A stretch of 39,962 nucleotides of DNA from Actinomycetes bacterium (GTDB lineage Bacteria > Actinomycetota > Actinomycetes > Actinomycetales > Cellulomonadaceae). The notes below the pieces were generated by a model that was not told the origin of the DNA, made no database searches, and was given only the letters and a program-made list of their open reading frames with translations. The stretch spans positions 1 to 39,962 of the forward strand of contig JAEWOA010000289.1 of NCBI GenBank assembly GCA_023461115.1. Reading direction: 5' to 3'. Below are positions 17,001 through 25,154 of the stretch, one piece after another; position 1 is the first letter of the stretch; every line of letters begins with the position of its first letter. Position numbers and translations under genes: made by a program.

Positions 17001-17402
17001 CTGGTCGGCCCATGTCATCGCGATCGCGGACCACGTGTCGCGGCTGTCGCCGCGCAGCACGCGTTCGCGCGTGCCGTCCTCGGTGCGCGACTCGTCGAGC
17101 TTGCCGCGCGCGTACGACAGGATGTTGCGCTGGTCCTTGCCGCGGGGCCGGCCGACGACTCCCCCGTTGGAGGCGCCGTTGAACGGTGTGGTGTGTGGCA
17201 TCAGCAGCGCGATGTACGCGTCCATGAGTGTGGACTTGCCCGAGCCCGAGCCACCGGAGAGCAGCGTCGCGGTGGACGCCAGGCGGACGCGGTGGTGCCC
17301 GTCGTAGCCGCCCCAGTTGACCAGCTGCAGGTCGCGCGCGACCCACTGCTGGCCCGTGGACGCCGCGGAGACCAGGCCGAACAACGTGTCGATCATGGTC
17401 AT
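14025..17402 (-). CDS. jetC: Wadjet subunit JetC, SMC/MukB-like ATPase
   Basis: Motor subunit (MksB/EptC) of Wadjet, 1125 residues. The N-terminal head has the Walker A motif LLSGGSGSGKSTLMDAY (Lys56). The C-terminal head has the ABC signature GEKSGGESQELVAF (near 1018-1031) and Walker B APVFLDEALIKAD with Asp1057/Glu1058. Between them lie two long Ala/Arg/Glu-rich coiled coils, flanking a globular hinge at about residues 490-620 (from LPFVAELVEVRTEHE to FAFVCVDTPGEL). This is the layout of MukB/SbcC-like proteins. Dimers with JetA and JetB are expected to extrude DNA loops on ATP hydrolysis. Its ATG overlaps the jetB stop as ATGA, so translation is probably coupled. Catalytic motifs are intact. 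Confidence 0.95.
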   Translation of the reverse strand: MTMIDTLFGLVSAASTGQQWVARDLQLVNWGGYDGHHRVRLASTATLLSGGSGSGKSTLMDAYIALLMPHTTPFNGASNGGVVGRPRGKDQRNILSYARGKLDESRTEDGTRERVLRGDSRDTWSAIAMTWADQSGAELTGVRAWYVPSSARVLEDVVAVRATIDGTFDLRDLAPAAAQRLARPAVVATGLSCYDTDRDFTARLHSTLGIGATGDGAKAVALLGRIQAGQQITTVDALYKAMVLEEPDTYATADAVVEQFDKLSGTREQMITARQQVRALEPIRALRAQAEDAASRLRVVDALGSFDDDASSAALWRHERRLGLLRAVEQDQQARHQRAQRSADETSTRLKAAKAELDGVKETLWASGGDRLAAAQRELKAVDARLEEVTRARRRLDDALRSGLDAGASSRAEFTALATKAAAALADTGSKEAARGAFGDAMAERKQARADVAEAQAERDEVARRKDNIPGDLRAARAALAQAAGLSEDELPFVAELVEVRTEHEPWRDAFNLALGGFATVVLLDIAHLGAFRKAIDAVPLARRIRFEGVHTGLREDVGIDARTLPGRLDFRSGPFTGWLRSRLAERFAFVCVDTPGELSQHAKALTRSGQTSEGTQGAHGGQGRANVLGFTNTRRLAHLETQVARAQDRLGAAEAAVTDAERRLDRHDEELRAYRLVTETSWEDVDVAAVESERARWQRVVDDVTGGNPEVTALQRRVSELEATIDALGDALGRARADVTALDDAWGTTTDEVDRAQLALDAAQDAGTTIAADQRAYLEALLGDDSAGAPTGLAKGARPTDTLGAFDRTFARANDLLAADRNAATQTIVAARDSLRRTFEMFVERWPDPNLGSDPEASYADFERILVELEANGLHELEDEWRKSLLRLSGNDLTDLANAIARSVREIKERIRPVNDILADLPFADDDHRLRIDARDTQSTVVARFRKELRDLRELLATDATDAERERRYLRMAKTIDRIRRTAPDFADLIDVRRHVRLSAEKVDLDGEHVALYDHIGEKSGGESQELVAFIVGAALRYQLGDATADRPRYAPVFLDEALIKADARFTGRAIGAWRGLGFQLIIGAPNDKFGALEPHVDLKYVVLKDTSGRSRTKPVAGLPVTGG

Positions 17403-18052
17403 CGGATGGGCTCCTCGTGCGTCTCGTGGTGGCCCTGCAGCCAGTCCCGCAGCTCGACGAGCCGCTCGTTGCTCAGCACGACCTCGACCAGGGGCGTGAT
17501 CCGGAACCGTCCCTCGGACTCCTCCTCGATCAGCCCGTCCTTCGCGAGCCGTGCGACGGCAGCCCGGACCTCGCGCTGCCGGGATGCGACATTGGTGTCG
17601 TCGGGGTCGAAGAAGGTCAGCGCGGTCTGCTCGATCTCCTCGACGTCCACGCGCGCAGAGGCCTCGCCCGCACCCCGGCCGCGCTGGTAGACAGTCCGCA
17701 GGTGCACCAGCACGAGCGTCTCGGCCCGCGAGTACGGGTCGTCGCGCAGCAGCACGGGCACGTCGAGCTCGGCGGAGCGGACCTGCTGCTTGTACGCCAG
17801 GCCGCGGTCGTGGTCGACCACGAGCCGCACGAACAGGTCGTGCAGGCGCGACTCGACGACCTGCTGGTTCTCGATCAGCGTCCGCCACTGGGCGGGGTTC
17901 TTCTCCGCGACGAGGAACCGGCGTTGCAGGAGCCGCACCAGCACGCGGCGCACCTCGGCGTCGAGCGTGCCGGAGTCGCCCGCGAACAGCTCGGCGGGGT
18001 CGTCCTCCATGGACACGGGCTCGATGAAGCCGGCCTCGGTCGTCTCGGTCAT
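17399..18052 (-). CDS. jetB: Wadjet subunit JetB, MukE-like (DUF4194)
   Basis: Winged-helix accessory subunit (MksE/EptB), 217 residues. It opens MTETTEAGFIEPVSMEDDPA and contains the DUF4194 landmarks RLLQRRFLVAEKNPAQWRTL, LVVDHDRGLAYKQQV, and a C-terminal winged-helix-like part ending EEESEGRFRITPLVEVVL. MukE-type proteins dimerise on the kleisin and help bind DNA. The start overlaps the jetA stop as ATGA and the stop overlaps the jetC start as ATGA, a tight arrangement that favours balanced amounts of subunits. No recognisable alternative function. Confidence 0.93.
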   Translation of the reverse strand: MTETTEAGFIEPVSMEDDPAELFAGDSGTLDAEVRRVLVRLLQRRFLVAEKNPAQWRTLIENQQVVESRLHDLFVRLVVDHDRGLAYKQQVRSAELDVPVLLRDDPYSRAETLVLVHLRTVYQRGRGAGEASARVDVEEIEQTALTFFDPDDTNVASRQREVRAAVARLAKDGLIEEESEGRFRITPLVEVVLSNERLVELRDWLQGHHETHEEPIR

Positions 18053-19563
18053 GCCTCGTCCTTCGTCGCCGTGTCCTGTGCCGCGCCTGACCGCGCGGCG
18101 TGCCTGGTGGTGACCGTCGCGCCGCCGAACGCGAAGCGCCGCCGCGTGCCATCCGGGCGCACCGCCTCGACGTACGCGAGGTCGTCGGTCTCGGTCATGC
18201 CCAGCGCGTGCGCGAGCTCGAACAGCCCGAGCAGGTCGACGGGCCGGCGCAGGCCGTCGGGCGCGGCCTCGAACGCGCTCGCCACGTCGAGCCGGCCGTC
18301 GGCGCCCGGTGCGAGCGCGTTCAGGTGCGCGGACAGGTCCGCATACCGCGGTCCGCCCCAGCCGCGTGCCTCGTCGTGCGAGACGTCGGGCGCGTCGTCG
18401 GCCCACTCGACGAGGGCCGCGGGCGGCTCGGGCGCGCGCAGGTCGTCGAGCGTCTGGCGCAGGTGCTCGACCTCCGCCACCGGGAGCCGCGACAACGGGT
18501 CGACCGGGTGCGCGCGACGAGAGCCCGGGATCCACGCCTGCAGGCCGCTCATCACGTCGCGCAGCAGGTCGTCGACCTGGCGGTCGCGCAGCGGGTCGTG
18601 GTGGCGCACCTGCGCGGTGATGACGTACGACGCCTCACGTTGCGCGCGGAACACCAGCTCCACACCCTGCTCGATGCGTCGGCCCAGCTCGCCGAGCTCG
18701 GCGCGCTGGCCTGCCGCGAGGTGGCGCGTGAACCGGTGCTTGAGCACCACGTCGAGCTGCCGCGCCAGCTCGTCGAGCCGCTCCGGGTCGCCGATCAGGC
18801 GCAGCGCGCCCCCGAAGGCCCGGCCCTCGCTCGTCGACTCCATGACGTGCTCGCCGCGCGCCAGGTACTCGCGCAGCACCTCGCCCGTCGGGCGCTCGTC
18901 CTGCCGGAGCGCGGTCACCACGTCGCGCTGCATCACCTTGATCGACTCCGCCACGCGCGCGAAGTCCGCCGGGAGCTCCCGCACCAGGTGCAGGACGTTC
19001 TCGGCCTCCTCGAGCAGCGTCTCGTCGTCGACCTCGTCGACCTGGCCGGTGCGCTGCACCTTCTCGAGCTCGGCCTGCAGGCGCTTGATCTCGGTGTCGA
19101 GGCGGGCCAGGCGCACCAGGACGTCGGGGTCCGCGTCCCGCGCGAGCCGCTCGACGGCCTCCAGGAGCGTCCGCACCCGCGAGTGGGAGACGCGGGCCCG
19201 GGCCCCGCCCGCGCGGCCCGCGACCTCGAGCGCGCCGACCGCGTGCGCCGAGAGCCGGTAGACCTCGACGTCGTCGTCGAGCACCTGCCGGATCAGCCAA
19301 CCCGCCTCGGCCCACGACCGGCACAGGTCACGCGCGGAACCGACCGGCAGGTCCTCGCCGTACCCGGCCGCGCGGAGCTGGTCGAGCGCGTCGCCCACTT
19401 CGGTGTGCGCGTCGGCGACGGGGACCGCGGGGCGTTCAGCTGTGAACACCAACGACAGGAGCGAGACGACGAGGGGTGCGTGCCGCTTGTGGAGCAGGTC
19501 CAGCATGGGGTTCTGGAAGGCCCGGACGGCGCCCTGGTACGCCCCTTCGACTCGCGTGATCAT
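18049..19563 (-). CDS. jetA: Wadjet subunit JetA, MukF-like kleisin (DUF3375)
   Basis: Kleisin subunit (MksF/EptA) that bridges the two JetC heads, 504 residues. DUF3375 landmarks: the N-terminal LHKRHAPLVVSLLSLVF winged helix, RSWAEAGWLIRQV, a central helical bundle with LDTEIKRLQAELEKVQRTG, then VMQRDVVTALRQDERPTGEVL and STSEGRAFGGALRL. The C-terminal part is more variable. First gene of the jetABCD operon. The ATG at 19563 has no clear ribosome binding site, but TAAGGT lies eight bases before it, so translation may be leaderless. The order JetA-B-C-D is the canonical one for Wadjet. Confidence 0.93.
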   Translation of the reverse strand: MITRVEGAYQGAVRAFQNPMLDLLHKRHAPLVVSLLSLVFTAERPAVPVADAHTEVGDALDQLRAAGYGEDLPVGSARDLCRSWAEAGWLIRQVLDDDVEVYRLSAHAVGALEVAGRAGGARARVSHSRVRTLLEAVERLARDADPDVLVRLARLDTEIKRLQAELEKVQRTGQVDEVDDETLLEEAENVLHLVRELPADFARVAESIKVMQRDVVTALRQDERPTGEVLREYLARGEHVMESTSEGRAFGGALRLIGDPERLDELARQLDVVLKHRFTRHLAAGQRAELGELGRRIEQGVELVFRAQREASYVITAQVRHHDPLRDRQVDDLLRDVMSGLQAWIPGSRRAHPVDPLSRLPVAEVEHLRQTLDDLRAPEPPAALVEWADDAPDVSHDEARGWGGPRYADLSAHLNALAPGADGRLDVASAFEAAPDGLRRPVDLLGLFELAHALGMTETDDLAYVEAVRPDGTRRRFAFGGATVTTRHAARSGAAQDTATKDEA

Positions 19564-19581
19564 CGGTGCACACCTTAGGTG
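19564..19581 (-). promoter_or_regulatory. Promoter and palindrome at the head of the jetABCD operon
   Basis: The minus-strand hexamer TAAGGT (19572-19577) is eight bases from the jetA ATG. It lies inside the palindrome CACCT-T-AGGTG (19571-19581). A protein bound to the palindrome would cover the -10 element. No -35 element was recognised. Confidence 0.4.
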
Positions 19582-19615
19582 CCCGCGAGGTCGTCGCCGT
19601 GCAGCCGGGCTGCGT

Positions 19616-19652
19616 GCGCGGGGGCGGGCGCCGGCAGCGCCCGCCCCCGCGC
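19616..19652 (-). terminator. Perfect 16-bp-stem GC hairpin after the TM2 gene
   Basis: The two 16-base arms GCGCGGGGGCGGGCGC and its exact complement enclose the loop CGGCA. It starts five bases after the TM2 gene stop on the minus strand and has no T run. Such T-less GC hairpins are common ends of genes in high-GC Actinobacteria. It also shields the jetA promoter from read-through. Confidence 0.75.
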
Positions 19653-19657
19653 GAACG

Positions 19658-19927
19658 TCAGGACAGCGGAACGCCAGCGGCGTCGACGCCCCACTTCGGG
19701 TCCTTCGACACGAGGTAGATGATGCCCTCGACGAAGCCCCAGATGCCCGCGACCCCGAGCGTGATGATCGACAGGACGAGCTGGAGCACGGCCTTCTTGG
19801 TGAAGCCCAGGTAGAAGTTGTGGACGCCGAGCGACCCCAGCAGGATGCCGAGGATTCCGGTGACGACGCGCGACTTCTGACCGGCGACCGGGGTGTTCGC
19901 CACGGGGGCGGAGGACTGCTGGGTCAT
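19658..19927 (-). CDS. TM2 domain membrane protein
   Basis: 89-residue membrane protein. After a polar N-terminal stretch (opens MTQQSSAPVANTPVAGQ), it has two transmembrane helices, GILGILLGSLGVHNFYLG and VLQLVLSIITLGVAGIWG, joined by the short GFTKKA turn. The order helix-HNFYLG-helix-IWGFVEGIIYL is the TM2 domain signature. The function of TM2 proteins in bacteria is not established. ATG 19927 is chosen for the GGGAG ribosome binding site upstream; the frame continues upstream without sensible protein sequence. A strong terminator hairpin follows. Confidence 0.88.
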   Translation of the reverse strand: MTQQSSAPVANTPVAGQKSRVVTGILGILLGSLGVHNFYLGFTKKAVLQLVLSIITLGVAGIWGFVEGIIYLVSKDPKWGVDAAGVPLS

Positions 19928-20019
19928 CGAGACTCCCAAGAACTCGTCGAATCCTGCGTCTACGCAGGTGGGCGCACCGTAGTGGGCCGAACTCCGCCTC
20001 GCCAAGCCCGTGTCCGCGA

Positions 20020-23000
20020 CTACACCCGTCTGCGCGCTCGTTCCGGTCGCAACCGGGCGCTCGTCGGCCACGAGCGTGACGCGGGCGCCCGGCGGCGCAG
20101 CGTGACGAGAGCGACCCCGGACAGCACGAGCCACAGGGCCGTGAGCGGCAGCCAGGGCGGCACGTCGGCGCCGGTCGCGGCGATCGCTCCGCCGCAATCG
20201 GCGCAGCGCGGCGGCTGTGGCGGGCTCGGGCCGTCTGCTGCCACCGCGAAGTCGACGTCGAGGTCGTCGACGATCGTGACCAGGGCCGTCGTGGGATCAC
20301 CGTCGTCGACGTCGGCGAACGGGAACGTCCCCGCGGGCAGCGTGGCGGCGTCGAGCGTGACGACGTACGCGCCGGCGACGAGCCCCGGCACGCGGTACGC
20401 CGGCTCGCCGGGCGCCGCGTCGCCGCCGACGAAGGCCGCGGCCAGGCGGAGCGTGGTGACGGTGGCTGTGGCGGCGGTGCGCGTGGCGATCGTGACGTCG
20501 TCGCCGCCGCCCGGGACGCCGTCCGCGCCGAGGTAGCGGATTTCCAGGCCGACGCCGTCCAGCGCGGGCTCGCCCGGCTGGCGCGCGCCGTCACGGTCGT
20601 CGTCCCGCCAGACGAGGCCCCCGATGGCGCGCGTGCCCGTGAAGCCGAAGTCGACGGTGAGGAGGGACTGGCCAGGCTGGAGGACTGCGAACGCGCGGCC
20701 GTCGAGGATGCCGTCCGGTTCGTAGGTCCCGGCCATCCCGGCGGGGAGGGTGGCCCGGTCGACCGTGACGTCGACCTCGCCCGCGGGCAGGCGGTCGACG
20801 CGGTACCTGCCCTCGTCGTCGGTGGTCACAGCCGCGAGCGCCGCGTCGTCCGAGGTCCCGACGACGCCGTCGAACCCGCCCCAGACGGCGTCGAGACGGA
20901 CGCCGGGAATGCCTGGCTCGCCGGGGTCGTCCTGGCCGTCGCCGTCGAGGTCCCACCACACCCGGTCGCCCACGGACGAGGTTCCCTCGAGGCCGAAGTC
21001 CACGTCGGTGGCGTCTTCCCCCGCCGCCAGCACGCGGGACGCGACGCCGTCACGGCCGCCGTCGCTGTCCGCCCCCGGCGTGAGCCCGAGCGGGAGCGTG
21101 CTGGCGTCCACCGTCACCAGGGACGGCCCGGCGGGCACACCCGAGGACACGTAGGTACCGTCCGCAGCCGTCGTCGTCGTGCCGAGCGTGACGTCGTCCG
21201 CGGTGCCGAGCACCTGGTCCACGCCGCTCCATCGCGCCTGGAGCTGGGCGCCGGGGACGCCGGGCTCGTCGGGTCCCGGCAGGCCGTCGCCGTCGAGGTC
21301 CAGCCACACGCGGTCGCCGAGCGACCCGGTCCCGGTGAAGCCGAAGTCGGAGTCGAGGTCGACGCCGTTCTCGGGCAGGGACACGACCGTGCTGGAGTCG
21401 AGCACGCCGTCGGGGTCAAAGGTCGCGGCCAGTCCGCCGGGGAGCGCCGCTGTGTCCACCGTGACGGTGTAGTCACCGGGCGGCAGCAGCGCCGGCGGTG
21501 TCCTGCCGTCGTCGGTGAGCCATTGGCCGGTGGCGTCGGTGGTGCGGGTCAAGGTCCCCGTCGCGCCGTCGATGGTCACGGTGACGCCGGGAACGCCGGG
21601 CTCGCCCGCGCCCTGCACGCCGTCGGCGTCGAAGTCCAGCCAGACGTGGCCGCCGAGCGCGCCGCCGGGCAGGTCGACGTAGCCGTTGGCGGTCGTGGCC
21701 GAGGTCGGGTACGACCGCACGTCGGGGTTGCCTGCGCGCTCCGACGCGGGGAGGCCGAAGTAGCCCGAGACCCGCGCCGAGTTCACCAGCTCGGGCCCGA
21801 CGAAGAGCTCGGCGCGCGGCCACGCGGCGGGCACGGTGAGCGTGTAGGTGATGGTGACGGTCTGCCCGGGCGACAACGTCGGGATGGTGAAGCCGAGGCA
21901 GGCGTCGCCCGACCCCAGGGTGCCGTCGGTGACGGTCCAGCCAGGCCCGGGCTGGACGGTCGTCGCGACGAGTCGCGAGTCACCGGTACAGGCGCCCTGG
22001 GAGGACACCGAGTCCGGCTCGTCGGCCACCTGTACGTCGTACGCGGTCCAGCTGCCCGTGTTCGTGACCGCGAGCTGGTACGTGACTGTCTGGCCGACTC
22101 CGCCCAGGACCGCGGTCGCGGGCGTCGTCGTCCGCGGCGCGGCGAGCGGGGTGCCGACGCTCTTGACGAGAGTCACGTTCGGCTCCGCGAGCGACGTCGT
22201 CGCACCGGCCGACACCGTGCCAGCAGCGAACGCGAGGGTCGCGGTGTTCGTCAACGACGATCCGCCGGTGGACGTCGCGACGTCCCGAACGCGCGCGTCG
22301 TACTGGATGACGATCGAGCGCGTGAAGGCCGACGGTCCCAACACCCCGAGGCCCCAGGCCGGCGCCCCGGACGCCGCGGTGCCGTTCTGCTCGGGTGTCG
22401 TGAGGGCGTCGCGCTCTGCGGGTGAACAGAGCAGGCATGAGATCCCGACGGTCCGGACGTAGGTCGTCGCGGCCGCCGCGAGGTCGTCCCCGAGGATGAG
22501 CGGCGACGCGCCGTAGTCGAGGTTCGCGGGCAGCGTGACGCGGAGCTGGTACGTGCTGACGCCCCCGATCGTCTGGATCGCCGGCGACGCGTCCTTCGCC
22601 ACTACCGGCACGGCGACCAGGAGGTCGAGCGAGGCCGTCGCCCGGTATCCGGGGCAGGTGCCGGCGCCCGAGCACGCGGACTGCGCGCTGCGCTCGCCCG
22701 TCGCGGCGCCGTCGAGCGACGATGCGGTGGCCGAGGCCGCGTTCGTGACGACCGAGCCGGCCACCAGCGGCGAGCCGAGTTGCACCACGTACGTCAGCGT
22801 CGTCGAGGCCCCGGGCGCGAGCGACGCGAGATCCCAGGTGAGGACGCCATCCGAGACCGTGGCTCCGCCGGGGTCGACGACCGCGGCCACCGCGGCCGGG
22901 AGCGTGTCCGAGACGACGACGTCGTGCGCCGTGGAGACCTGGGCGGCGTTCTGATTGGTCACGACGAGCTGGTAGGTCAGTGGTTGGCCAGGGCTGAGCC

Positions 23001-23670
23001 GCCCGACGGCGTTCGAGCGCTTCTGCACCAGCAGATTCGGCTCGACGATCTGGGTGCTGGCAGAGGCCGTCTCGGTGACGGGCTCCGTTGTCGTCCCATC
23101 GTCGAACCCGTACACCAGCGTCGCGGTGTTGTTCACCGAGTCTGGCCGGCGGTTGAGCGGCTCCGCGCCCGCGGGGACATCGCGCACCCGCGCGTCGAAG
23201 CGCACGACCGCGCACCCCACCTGAGGCCCGAGCGTCGTGTCCGGCACCGTGAAGCCGATCGCCTGCCCGGTCACCGTGAGCGGGCCGCCCGCGGACGGCG
23301 TCGTCACTGGTCCGGCATACGCGCACGGCTCCCCCACGCCGACGAGCGCGGTCTGCGCCTCGACCGTCGCGGGCAGCAACTCCAGGCCCGTGTCCGCGAG
23401 ATCGTCGCTCAGCACGTAGTCGACGATCGTCGTGTCCGGGTCCTGGCGCGTCTCGAGCGTGTAGGACACGACCTCGCCGATGGTCGCCTGGGTCGCGGCA
23501 TTGCCGGGCTCGACGAGGGCGGTGGTGCGGGTCATCGTCATCGAGACGCCGGGCGTGGCGGCCGCCGCGGGCGGGGCCACGCCAAGCCCCGGCAGGCACA
23601 GGGCGGCGACGGTGAGCGTCGCCGGCCATGCCCGCGCTCGCCGCGGTCCCAGGTCCCTCCGACCCGCCAT
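20020..23670 (-). CDS. Large cell-wall surface protein with DUF11-like and SdrD B-like repeats
   Basis: 1216-residue secreted protein. A signal peptide spans residues 1-38 (basic start MAGRRDLGPRRARAWP, hydrophobic core, AAAA before the cleavage site). Residues 40-660 hold about four beta-sandwich modules of the DUF11/conserved-repeat type (for example NTATLVYGF, YQLVVTNQN, YQLAVTNTGSW). About 665-1140 are four SdrD B-like repeats, each opening with a form of GxVWxDxDxDG, a likely Ca2+ site, and EPGxPG. The C-terminus carries IAATG (near 1163), a LAxTG-like sorting signal of the sortase E type, then a membrane helix and an unusually long basic tail of about 25 residues. Probable wall-anchored stalk or adhesin; ligand unknown. 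ATG 23670 is supported by TACCGT seven bases upstream; GTG 23691 is an alternative. Confidence 0.88.
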   Translation of the reverse strand: MAGRRDLGPRRARAWPATLTVAALCLPGLGVAPPAAAATPGVSMTMTRTTALVEPGNAATQATIGEVVSYTLETRQDPDTTIVDYVLSDDLADTGLELLPATVEAQTALVGVGEPCAYAGPVTTPSAGGPLTVTGQAIGFTVPDTTLGPQVGCAVVRFDARVRDVPAGAEPLNRRPDSVNNTATLVYGFDDGTTTEPVTETASASTQIVEPNLLVQKRSNAVGRLSPGQPLTYQLVVTNQNAAQVSTAHDVVVSDTLPAAVAAVVDPGGATVSDGVLTWDLASLAPGASTTLTYVVQLGSPLVAGSVVTNAASATASSLDGAATGERSAQSACSGAGTCPGYRATASLDLLVAVPVVAKDASPAIQTIGGVSTYQLRVTLPANLDYGASPLILGDDLAAAATTYVRTVGISCLLCSPAERDALTTPEQNGTAASGAPAWGLGVLGPSAFTRSIVIQYDARVRDVATSTGGSSLTNTATLAFAAGTVSAGATTSLAEPNVTLVKSVGTPLAAPRTTTPATAVLGGVGQTVTYQLAVTNTGSWTAYDVQVADEPDSVSSQGACTGDSRLVATTVQPGPGWTVTDGTLGSGDACLGFTIPTLSPGQTVTITYTLTVPAAWPRAELFVGPELVNSARVSGYFGLPASERAGNPDVRSYPTSATTANGYVDLPGGALGGHVWLDFDADGVQGAGEPGVPGVTVTIDGATGTLTRTTDATGQWLTDDGRTPPALLPPGDYTVTVDTAALPGGLAATFDPDGVLDSSTVVSLPENGVDLDSDFGFTGTGSLGDRVWLDLDGDGLPGPDEPGVPGAQLQARWSGVDQVLGTADDVTLGTTTTAADGTYVSSGVPAGPSLVTVDASTLPLGLTPGADSDGGRDGVASRVLAAGEDATDVDFGLEGTSSVGDRVWWDLDGDGQDDPGEPGIPGVRLDAVWGGFDGVVGTSDDAALAAVTTDDEGRYRVDRLPAGEVDVTVDRATLPAGMAGTYEPDGILDGRAFAVLQPGQSLLTVDFGFTGTRAIGGLVWRDDDRDGARQPGEPALDGVGLEIRYLGADGVPGGGDDVTIATRTAATATVTTLRLAAAFVGGDAAPGEPAYRVPGLVAGAYVVTLDAATLPAGTFPFADVDDGDPTTALVTIVDDLDVDFAVAADGPSPPQPPRCADCGGAIAATGADVPPWLPLTALWLVLSGVALVTLRRRAPASRSWPTSARLRPERARRRV

Positions 23671-23683
23671 GCGCACGACGGTA
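23671..23683 (-). promoter_or_regulatory. Leaderless -10 element of the surface protein gene
   Basis: TACCGT on the minus strand (23678-23683), then seven bases to the ATG at 23670. The remaining bases up to 23799 hold no gene; they include an AGGAGGT at 23724-23730 on the plus strand. Confidence 0.4.
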
Positions 23684-23799
23684 GCGGCCACATGGCGCGC
23701 TGCCCTGGCCAGTTGGGTCTTCTAGGAGGTGCTGGAGCGGACTTGAGTACACGCGCGGCGAGCGCGTCCCCGCTACGGCCCGGCTGCGACACTGCTGCC

Positions 23800-25089
23800 G
23801 TGAGCAACGAGGCCAGCATGCGTCCCAGTCCCGACGAGGGCGTCGGCCGGGCCATCCAGTCCCGCATCTACCGCGAGGGCGTGTTCGGCCGCAGGCCACC
23901 CGTCCCGGTCGAGCCCGCCGCGCTCGAGGCGGCCGCGCGGCGGCGCATGAGCCCTCGCGCCTGGTCCTACGTCGCCGGCTCGGCTGGCCAGCAGCGCACC
24001 GCCGCGGCCAACACGGCGGCGTTCGCCCGGCAGCCACTCGTGCCCCGCATGCTGGTGGATGTCGAGCGGCGCGACACCTCGGTCGAGCTGTTCGGCCGGA
24101 CGCTGCCGGCGCCGCTGCTGCTCGCGCCGATCGGCGTGCTCGAGACCGTCCACCGTGACGCCGACCTCGCGGCCGCACGCGCCGCGCGGTCGCTCGGGCT
24201 GCCGATGGTGCTCTCGTCGCAGGCGTCCGTCCCGATGGAGCGTGTCGCGGCGGAGCTCGGCGACTCGCCCCGGTGGTTCCAGCTCTATTGGAGCAAGAAC
24301 GACGACGTGGTCGACTCGTTCGTCGCGCGTGCCGAGCGCATCGGGGCCGAGGCCCTCGTCGTCACCCTGGACACCCACCACCTAGGCTGGCGCACCCGGG
24401 ACCTCGACCTCGGCTACCTGCCGTTCGCGCGCGGCGAGGGCATCGCGCAGTACACGAGCGACCCGGCGTTCCGGCGGCTCGTCGAGGCGCGGGCCGCGTC
24501 GCCCGCACCTTCGTCGCAACCCGCTCCGCGCCCGACCCTCGCGGCCGTCAAGGCGCTCGCGACGATGGCGCGCCGCTACCCCGGCCGCACCGGCGCCAAC
24601 CTCCGTTCGCCGCTCCCGCGCGCCGCGGTCGAGACGTTCCTCGACGTCTTCTCGCGGCCGTCCCTGACGTGGGCCGACCTCGCGGGGCTTCGCGAGCGCA
24701 CCTCCCTGCCCCTCGTCCTCAAGGGGCTCCAGCATCCCGACGACGCGACGCGCGCCCTGGACCACGGCGTCGACGGCATCGTGGTGTCCAACCACGGCGG
24801 ACGCCAGCTCGACAACGGCGTGGCCTCGCTCGACGCGCTGCCGGGGATCGTCGCGGCGGTCGACGGGCGGATCCCCGTGTTGTTCGACAGCGGGGTGCGC
24901 AGCGGCGCCGACGCCGCGGTCGCGCTCGCGCTCGGCGCGCGGGCCGTTCTCGTCGGGCGGCCGTGGGTGTACGGGCTGGCGCTGGCCGGCGCCGCGGGAG
25001 CCCAGGCCGTGCTCGAGCACCTGTGGGCGGAGCTGGACCTCACGATGGCGATGTGCGGGGCGCGCACTCCCGCCGATCTCGCGCGGTAG
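23800..25089 (+). CDS. FMN-dependent alpha-hydroxy-acid dehydrogenase/oxidase (lactate 2-monooxygenase-like)
   Basis: TIM-barrel flavoprotein that oxidises an L-2-hydroxy acid, probably lactate or a related acid, with FMN. 429 residues. The active-site set is visible in order: Tyr in RAWSYVAGSAG, Tyr in WFQLYWSKND, Asp in VVTLDTHHLGWR, Lys in LPLVLKGLQHPDD, and His/Arg in VSNHGGRQLDNG, followed by the FMN-phosphate loop VLFDSGVRSGADA and GARAVLVGRPWVYG. The N-terminal RRMSPRAWSY region resembles lactate monooxygenase-type members; whether it passes electrons to oxygen or a quinone cannot be read. GTG 23800 (GACACT six bases upstream) is preferred. A TTG at 23743 with GGAG five bases before it is possible and would add 19 residues. 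Divergent from the surface protein gene. Confidence 0.92.
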   Translation: MSNEASMRPSPDEGVGRAIQSRIYREGVFGRRPPVPVEPAALEAAARRRMSPRAWSYVAGSAGQQRTAAANTAAFARQPLVPRMLVDVERRDTSVELFGRTLPAPLLLAPIGVLETVHRDADLAAARAARSLGLPMVLSSQASVPMERVAAELGDSPRWFQLYWSKNDDVVDSFVARAERIGAEALVVTLDTHHLGWRTRDLDLGYLPFARGEGIAQYTSDPAFRRLVEARAASPAPSSQPAPRPTLAAVKALATMARRYPGRTGANLRSPLPRAAVETFLDVFSRPSLTWADLAGLRERTSLPLVLKGLQHPDDATRALDHGVDGIVVSNHGGRQLDNGVASLDALPGIVAAVDGRIPVLFDSGVRSGADAAVALALGARAVLVGRPWVYGLALAGAAGAQAVLEHLWAELDLTMAMCGARTPADLAR

Positions 25090-25154
25090 CGACCGCGAAG
25101 CCGGGACCGACGACCTCGAGATCCCGCTGCCGCACCGCCCTGACGCCCGCCGTG

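Noticed and set aside
13452..17690. Long plus-strand open frames across the Wadjet operon
   Set aside because: Antisense shadows of jetC and jetD; no family-like sequence and no start signals.
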